18,851 nt of DNA from an uncultured Mollicutes bacterium (GTDB lineage Bacteria > Bacillota_I > Bacilli_A > RFN20 > CAG-826). The stretch is taken from assembly GCA_937893635.1 (NCBI GenBank), contig CALBGF010000196.1, positions 1 through 18,851 on the forward strand, written 5' to 3'. The translations under genes and the position numbers were made by a program. Below, piece by piece: positions 15,594-18,851 of the stretch (within the stretch, counting starts at the first letter, position 1; each line of letters opens with the position of its first letter). The notes beneath the pieces are model-generated. The model saw only the letters and a list, made by a program, of their open reading frames with translations, did no database searches and was not told the DNA's origin.

Positions 15594-16139
15594 TTAATTT
15601 TGCTCCTTTTTATTACCGAATTTTAATTCATAGTTTTCAATACATTTTTTAATAATACGCATTGCTTCGTCTTTGCCTTCAACTTCTTCAACAATTGTAT
15701 CTTTGTTTTCTAATGTTTTATAAACTGAGAAGAAATGCTTAATTTCATCCGATACATGTTGTGGTAAGTTTCTAATATCTTTATATGTATTATAGAAAGG
15801 ATCGTGCTTACAAATAGCAATAATCTTTTCATCAGGTTCCCCATTATCAATCATTTTAACAACACCAATTGGATAACATTCCACTAAAGCAAGTGGCGTT
15901 ATTTGTTCAGTGCATAATACCAACACATCGAGAGGGTCATTATCACCAGCATAAGTATGAGGAATAAATCCATAGTTATGTGGATAGTGCGTTGATGTAT
16001 ATAAAATACGATCTAAACGTAACGCTCCTGTCTCCTTATCTAATTCATACTTGTTTTTACTTCCTTTAGGAATTTCAATGCACGCAATAAAATCATTTGG
16101 TTGAATTCTATCTTTAGATACAACATGCCAAATATTCAT
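15594..16139 (-). CDS. ppa: Inorganic pyrophosphatase, family I
   Basis: 181 residues, close to the roughly 175 of bacterial family I enzymes. It hydrolyses pyrophosphate to two phosphates with Mg2+ and so pulls forward nucleic-acid, protein and activated-sugar synthesis. The signature D-N-D-P-L-D gives metal ligands D66, D68 and D71. D98 and D103 of the M-I-D-x-G-E-P-D-E-K segment, E22 (I-E-I-P-K-G-S), and Y140-K141 complete the recognisable active site. The ATG at 16139 is chosen over an in-frame GTG at 16148 because AAGGGG lies 9-10 bases before the ATG but only about a base before the GTG. It is first in a two-gene operon with transaldolase and divergent from the thioredoxin-like lipoprotein gene. 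Confidence 0.96.
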   Translation of the reverse strand: MNIWHVVSKDRIQPNDFIACIEIPKGSKNKYELDKETGALRLDRILYTSTHYPHNYGFIPHTYAGDNDPLDVLVLCTEQITPLALVECYPIGVVKMIDNGEPDEKIIAICKHDPFYNTYKDIRNLPQHVSDEIKHFFSVYKTLENKDTIVEEVEGKDEAMRIIKKCIENYELKFGNKKEQN

Positions 16140-16215
16140 ATTTATCACACCCCTTTTTCTATAATTAATGTTAGCATAAAATTAACCAAATTTATATAAA
16201 TATTTGTTAATCTAT

Positions 16216-16223
16216 GCTATAAT
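16216..16223 (+). promoter_or_regulatory. Extended -10 promoter of the thioredoxin-like lipoprotein gene
   Basis: TGCTATAAT: a perfect TATAAT (16218-16223) preceded by TGn, with no clear -35 box 17 bases upstream. It implies a leader of only about 15 bases before the GAGGTGAT ribosome site region. The divergent ppa promoter must lie in 16150-16200 but is not clear. Confidence 0.65.
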
Positions 16224-16245
16224 TTTTGTTGTTGAGGTGATAAGA

Positions 16246-17076
16246 ATGTCAAAGAATAAACACAAAGTAATTTTTCTTATTTCTTTATTAAGTTTATGTA
16301 GTTGTGGTGCCAAAAATAAAATTGTTATTCCATCAATTAAACTTAGTGATTCCTTGTTAACCGCAACAATAGACGAAACTACTAATATTGCTAATTATAC
16401 TATTGATATAAATGCACCTAACATCAAAGAAAAAATTGAAAACAAAGAAACTTTCTTTTTATATTATTATAGTCCTAATTGTGGATCATGTATTGAATTA
16501 AAACCATTTATGATTAGATATATAAAAGAATCTAGTGCCGCGATATATTCACTTGATATTACTAAAATTTTATATACCATTCCTGGTGATACTCAAGAAA
16601 CAACAATAAAAGTAACTAATTATGATTGGCTTCAAATTAAAGGTAATGAAATACGCGATTTAAATAACACTGATGTTTTTTGCGGACCAAATGGTGATTG
16701 TGAAGGAACACCAACTTTAATGACCTTTAAAGACGGAAAATATATTTCTAAGCAATATGGTACTAATAATCTTTTTAAAGATAAAGTATTTAAGCGTTTC
16801 ATGAATAACCATTTATCAATTAGTAAAACAAACGCAATAAATACTAATATTAGTGACTATGAAAAAGATTCCAACATTATTTATTATTTTAAAAATGATT
16901 CGGCAAATAAAGTAAGTTTATACAATCAAATTTTAGCAAATAATATTGATATGTATCTTTATGATACAAGTTTACATGAATCTTCAATTGAATCAAAAAT
17001 AATTAATTACAAAAATAATACTGAACTATTAGTAAATGATTCCACAACATTTGAAAATATTATGTCGTTTATTTAA
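16246..17076 (+). CDS. Thioredoxin-fold lipoprotein, putative extracytoplasmic thiol oxidoreductase
   Basis: 276 residues. The ATG at 16246 is chosen for the adjacent GAGGTGAT; a frame from 16204 would start upstream of the promoter's -10 box. A lipoprotein signal precedes Cys20 (S-L-C-S-C, a somewhat unusual lipobox with Cys at -2). A thioredoxin-like domain spans about 55-190: the redox motif C79-G-S-C82 follows a Y-Y-Y-S-P-N strand, and the cis-Pro motif is G-T-P-T (154-157, Pro156). A second cysteine pair, C146 and C152 in C-G-P-N-G-D-C, sits just before the cis-Pro loop. Residues about 195-276 form an extra region without recognised motifs. The likely role is disulfide handling at the outer face of the membrane; partner proteins are not evident. 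Its own terminator is not visible, so transcription may continue into the kinase gene. Confidence 0.8.
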   Translation: MSKNKHKVIFLISLLSLCSCGAKNKIVIPSIKLSDSLLTATIDETTNIANYTIDINAPNIKEKIENKETFFLYYYSPNCGSCIELKPFMIRYIKESSAAIYSLDITKILYTIPGDTQETTIKVTNYDWLQIKGNEIRDLNNTDVFCGPNGDCEGTPTLMTFKDGKYISKQYGTNNLFKDKVFKRFMNNHLSISKTNAINTNISDYEKDSNIIYYFKNDSANKVSLYNQILANNIDMYLYDTSLHESSIESKIINYKNNTELLVNDSTTFENIMSFI

Positions 17077-17084
17077 AATTTTAG

Positions 17085-17113
17085 TTGTAGAAATTCATAA
17101 ACTTTGGTATAGT
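17085..17113 (+). promoter_or_regulatory. Promoter of the nucleoside kinase gene
   Basis: TTGTAG (17085-17090), a 17-base spacer and TATAGT (17108-17113, 5 of 6) with TGG directly before it as an extended -10. Transcription would start near 17120. Confidence 0.6.
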
Positions 17114-17118
17114 TATTG

Positions 17119-17139
17119 AAAGCCCTTGCAAAAGGCTTT
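17119..17139 (+). other. 5'-terminal hairpin in the nucleoside kinase leader
   Basis: AAAGCC-C-TT pairs with AA-GGCTTT (17119-17127 with 17132-17139, one bulged C) around a GCAA loop, a GNRA-type tetraloop. It begins at the predicted transcription start and ends 5 bases before the ribosome site region, so it could stabilise the mRNA or modulate initiation. Confidence 0.45.
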
Positions 17140-17157
17140 GAAAATAGGAGGAAAATT

Positions 17158-18798
17158 ATGTTTAAAATTAAATTAAAAGACCAAACACTCGAATTTGACA
17201 AAAAAGTTAGTTTAGCCTCTTTAGCCGATGATCCTAATAAAGAATTTGTCGTAGCTAAAGTTAATAATCGTATCCGTGATTTACATTACGAAGTATATTA
17301 TGACGCCACTGTAGAATTTTTATCTGTAAAAGATCAAGCTGCCATTCGTACTTATGAGCGTTCTTTACGCTATTTATTCGCCATGGCTGCACAAAGATTA
17401 TATCCAAATCTAAAATTTAGATTTTCTTATAACGTTTCTCGCTCTATATTCGTACAAATATTAAGCGATAATGTTCGTGTCGATTCAACAATGGTTAAAC
17501 AACTAGGTGAAGAAATGCGCAAATTAATTGATGCTGATTTACCTTTTGAAAGAATTATTGTTAGTAACGAAGAAGCAACAAAAATTTATCATGAACGTGG
17601 ATTTGATGATAAAATTGCTTTGTTAAAATATCGTCCAGAAAAAACCGTTCACTTTTATAAGTGTGATGATTATATGAACTATATGTATGGATACATGGTT
17701 CCATCAACTGGTTATTTAAGAAGATTTGCTTTACGTTTATATTCTCCAGGTATTATTATTCAATACCCTCGTAGTGAATGTAATGGAAATATTCCACCAT
17801 TTGAAGATGCACCTACATTTGGTAAAACACTTAAGGAATCTCATAAATGGGCTAAAGCAACTGGTATTGATTATGTTGCTGGTTTAAACAAAATGGTTGA
17901 AGAAGCCGGCGATGTTGAATTCATCAATCTTTGTGAAGCAAGACATAACCGTATGCTTTGTGAATTAGGTGATTTAATTGAAAAAGATATCGAAAATATC
18001 CGTTTAATTTGTATTGCTGGTCCATCAAGTTCTGGTAAAACAACATTCGCTAATCGTTTAAGAATTGAATTATTATCTCGTGGTATTAAACCTATTCGTA
18101 TTTCAATGGATGACTACTACTTACCGCGTGATTTAGCACCAGTCGACGAAAACGGTGATGCTGATTTAGAAAGTATCAATGCTTTAGATATTCCATTATT
18201 TAACCAAAATATGCTCGATTTAGTTCAAGGCGAAGAAGTACAATTACCAAAATTTGATTTCAAATTAGGTAAACGTGTTCCAGGTCGTGTTTTAAAGATT
18301 CCTGCTGATCAACCAATTATTATTGAAGGAATTCATGCTTTAAATGATCAAATGACATCTTTAATTCCAAAGCACCAAAAATTTAAAATTTATATTGCTC
18401 CTCAAGCACAAATTAACCTTGATAACCACAATCCAATTTCTTTAACTGACTTAAGATTATTAAGAAGAATAGTTCGTGATAAACAATTCAGAAATGCTTC
18501 TGCTGAAAACACCATTGAAATGTGGCCAAGTGTTCGTAAAGGCGAATTTACTTGGATTTATAAAACTCAAGAAGGCGCTGATTATGTTTACAATTCTTTC
18601 TTACCTTATGAATTATGTGTCATGCGTAAATATGCTTTACCAGTATTAAAGAAAATTGATGTTGATTCACCAAGTTTCCCAATCGCCGAACGTTTAATTA
18701 AATTCTTAAAATATTTCGTCGAAATGGATGATACTTGGGTTCCATGTAATTCCTTAATGCGCGAATTTATTGGCGGAAGTTGCTACCAAGATATTTAA
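17158..18798 (+). CDS. Nucleoside kinase (uridine kinase-like) with ThrRS-like TGS/editing-type N-terminus
   Basis: 546 residues. The ATG at 17158 is chosen for GGAGG 6-10 bases upstream. Residues 1-57 resemble a TGS domain. Residues about 60-220 resemble the second N-terminal domain of threonyl-tRNA synthetase, but where the synthetase has H-x-x-x-H this protein reads R-S-L-R-Y (68-72), so the editing/zinc site is lost. Residues about 280-500 are a P-loop kinase of the uridine kinase/phosphoribulokinase type: Walker A G-P-S-S-S-G-K-T (288-295), D-D-Y-Y (318-321) in the base/substrate region, and I-I-I-E-G-I-H (387-393). The expected reaction is phosphorylation of a nucleoside, probably uridine or cytidine, for salvage; the exact substrate is not established. 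This fusion is a known Firmicutes/Thermotoga-type architecture. It has its own promoter and terminator. Confidence 0.9.
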   Translation: MFKIKLKDQTLEFDKKVSLASLADDPNKEFVVAKVNNRIRDLHYEVYYDATVEFLSVKDQAAIRTYERSLRYLFAMAAQRLYPNLKFRFSYNVSRSIFVQILSDNVRVDSTMVKQLGEEMRKLIDADLPFERIIVSNEEATKIYHERGFDDKIALLKYRPEKTVHFYKCDDYMNYMYGYMVPSTGYLRRFALRLYSPGIIIQYPRSECNGNIPPFEDAPTFGKTLKESHKWAKATGIDYVAGLNKMVEEAGDVEFINLCEARHNRMLCELGDLIEKDIENIRLICIAGPSSSGKTTFANRLRIELLSRGIKPIRISMDDYYLPRDLAPVDENGDADLESINALDIPLFNQNMLDLVQGEEVQLPKFDFKLGKRVPGRVLKIPADQPIIIEGIHALNDQMTSLIPKHQKFKIYIAPQAQINLDNHNPISLTDLRLLRRIVRDKQFRNASAENTIEMWPSVRKGEFTWIYKTQEGADYVYNSFLPYELCVMRKYALPVLKKIDVDSPSFPIAERLIKFLKYFVEMDDTWVPCNSLMREFIGGSCYQDI

Positions 18799-18811
18799 AC
18801 TATTACTAATG

Positions 18812-18842
18812 GCTAAGATTTTATTTAATCTTAGCTTTTTTT
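18812..18842 (+). terminator. Intrinsic terminator of the nucleoside kinase gene
   Basis: A perfect 9-base-pair stem (GCTAAGATT at 18812-18820 with 18827-18835), 6-base loop and a run of seven Ts, 13 bases after the stop codon. Confidence 0.92.
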
Positions 18843-18851
18843 ATGCTAAAA

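Noticed and set aside
16204..16245. Upstream extension of the thioredoxin-like lipoprotein frame
   Set aside because: It spans the extended -10 promoter and would bury the lipoprotein signal; GAGGTGAT supports 16246.
1..18851. CRISPR arrays, transposons, phage genes, tRNA or rRNA
   Set aside because: No spaced direct repeats, transposase or integrase motifs, cloverleaf or rRNA sequence was seen on either strand.

Overview
The window comes from a very AT-rich, low-GC Gram-positive-type bacterium using the standard code: tryptophan is TGG, no reading frame is broken by TGA, and all stops seen are TAA except one TAG. BspA-type leucine-rich-repeat surface proteins, N/S-rich lipoproteins with Firmicutes-style lipoboxes, strong AGGAG ribosome sites, an MreB homologue and anaerobe-type Fe-S aldo/keto reductases together suggest an anaerobic, probably gut-associated member of the Bacilli/Erysipelotrichia/RF39-Acholeplasma side of the tree. 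That placement is inference; there is no rRNA here.

Layout. Positions 131-6177 (minus strand) are a surface-protein block: an InlB-repeat plus BspA-LRR lipoprotein, a 915-residue lipoprotein built of degenerate internal repeats, and a small LRR protein preceded by an unlisted 47-codon gene and a heavily structured leader. pnp (6423-8591) follows, closed by an intrinsic terminator and opened by an extended -10 promoter. Positions 8748-11393 are a three-gene operon: two tandem aldo/keto reductases, each with a two-cluster ferredoxin-like tail, and a DUF1893 protein. An HSL-type alpha/beta hydrolase (11453-12340) is divergent from an MreB-family gene (12430-13401). The MreB gene converges, with an 11-base gap, on a prolidase/imidazolonepropionase-like amidohydrolase (13413-14705). 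Transaldolase and pyrophosphatase form an operon (14957-16139). Divergent from it are a thioredoxin-like lipoprotein (16246-17076) and a nucleoside kinase with a threonyl-tRNA-synthetase-like N-terminus (17158-18798), closed by a clear terminator.

Functional picture. The housekeeping genes cover RNA turnover, pyrophosphate removal, the non-oxidative pentose phosphate pathway and nucleoside salvage. The accessory genes are cell-surface proteins plus an Fe-S redox cassette. No mobile element, CRISPR array, tRNA or rRNA is seen, and no gene-free stretch exceeds 300 bases.

Most worth a second look: (1) two genes, at 6177 and 14705, where the only strong Shine-Dalgarno is 35 or 49 nt from the ATG but a perfect hairpin lies between, giving similar folded spacings of 13 and 12 nt; (2) the multi-hairpin leader at 6190-6302 ahead of a tiny gene tightly coupled to an LRR gene; (3) an MreB homologue whose catalytic glutamate position is lysine; (4) the C-C-A-B-A-B-B repeat architecture of the large lipoprotein.
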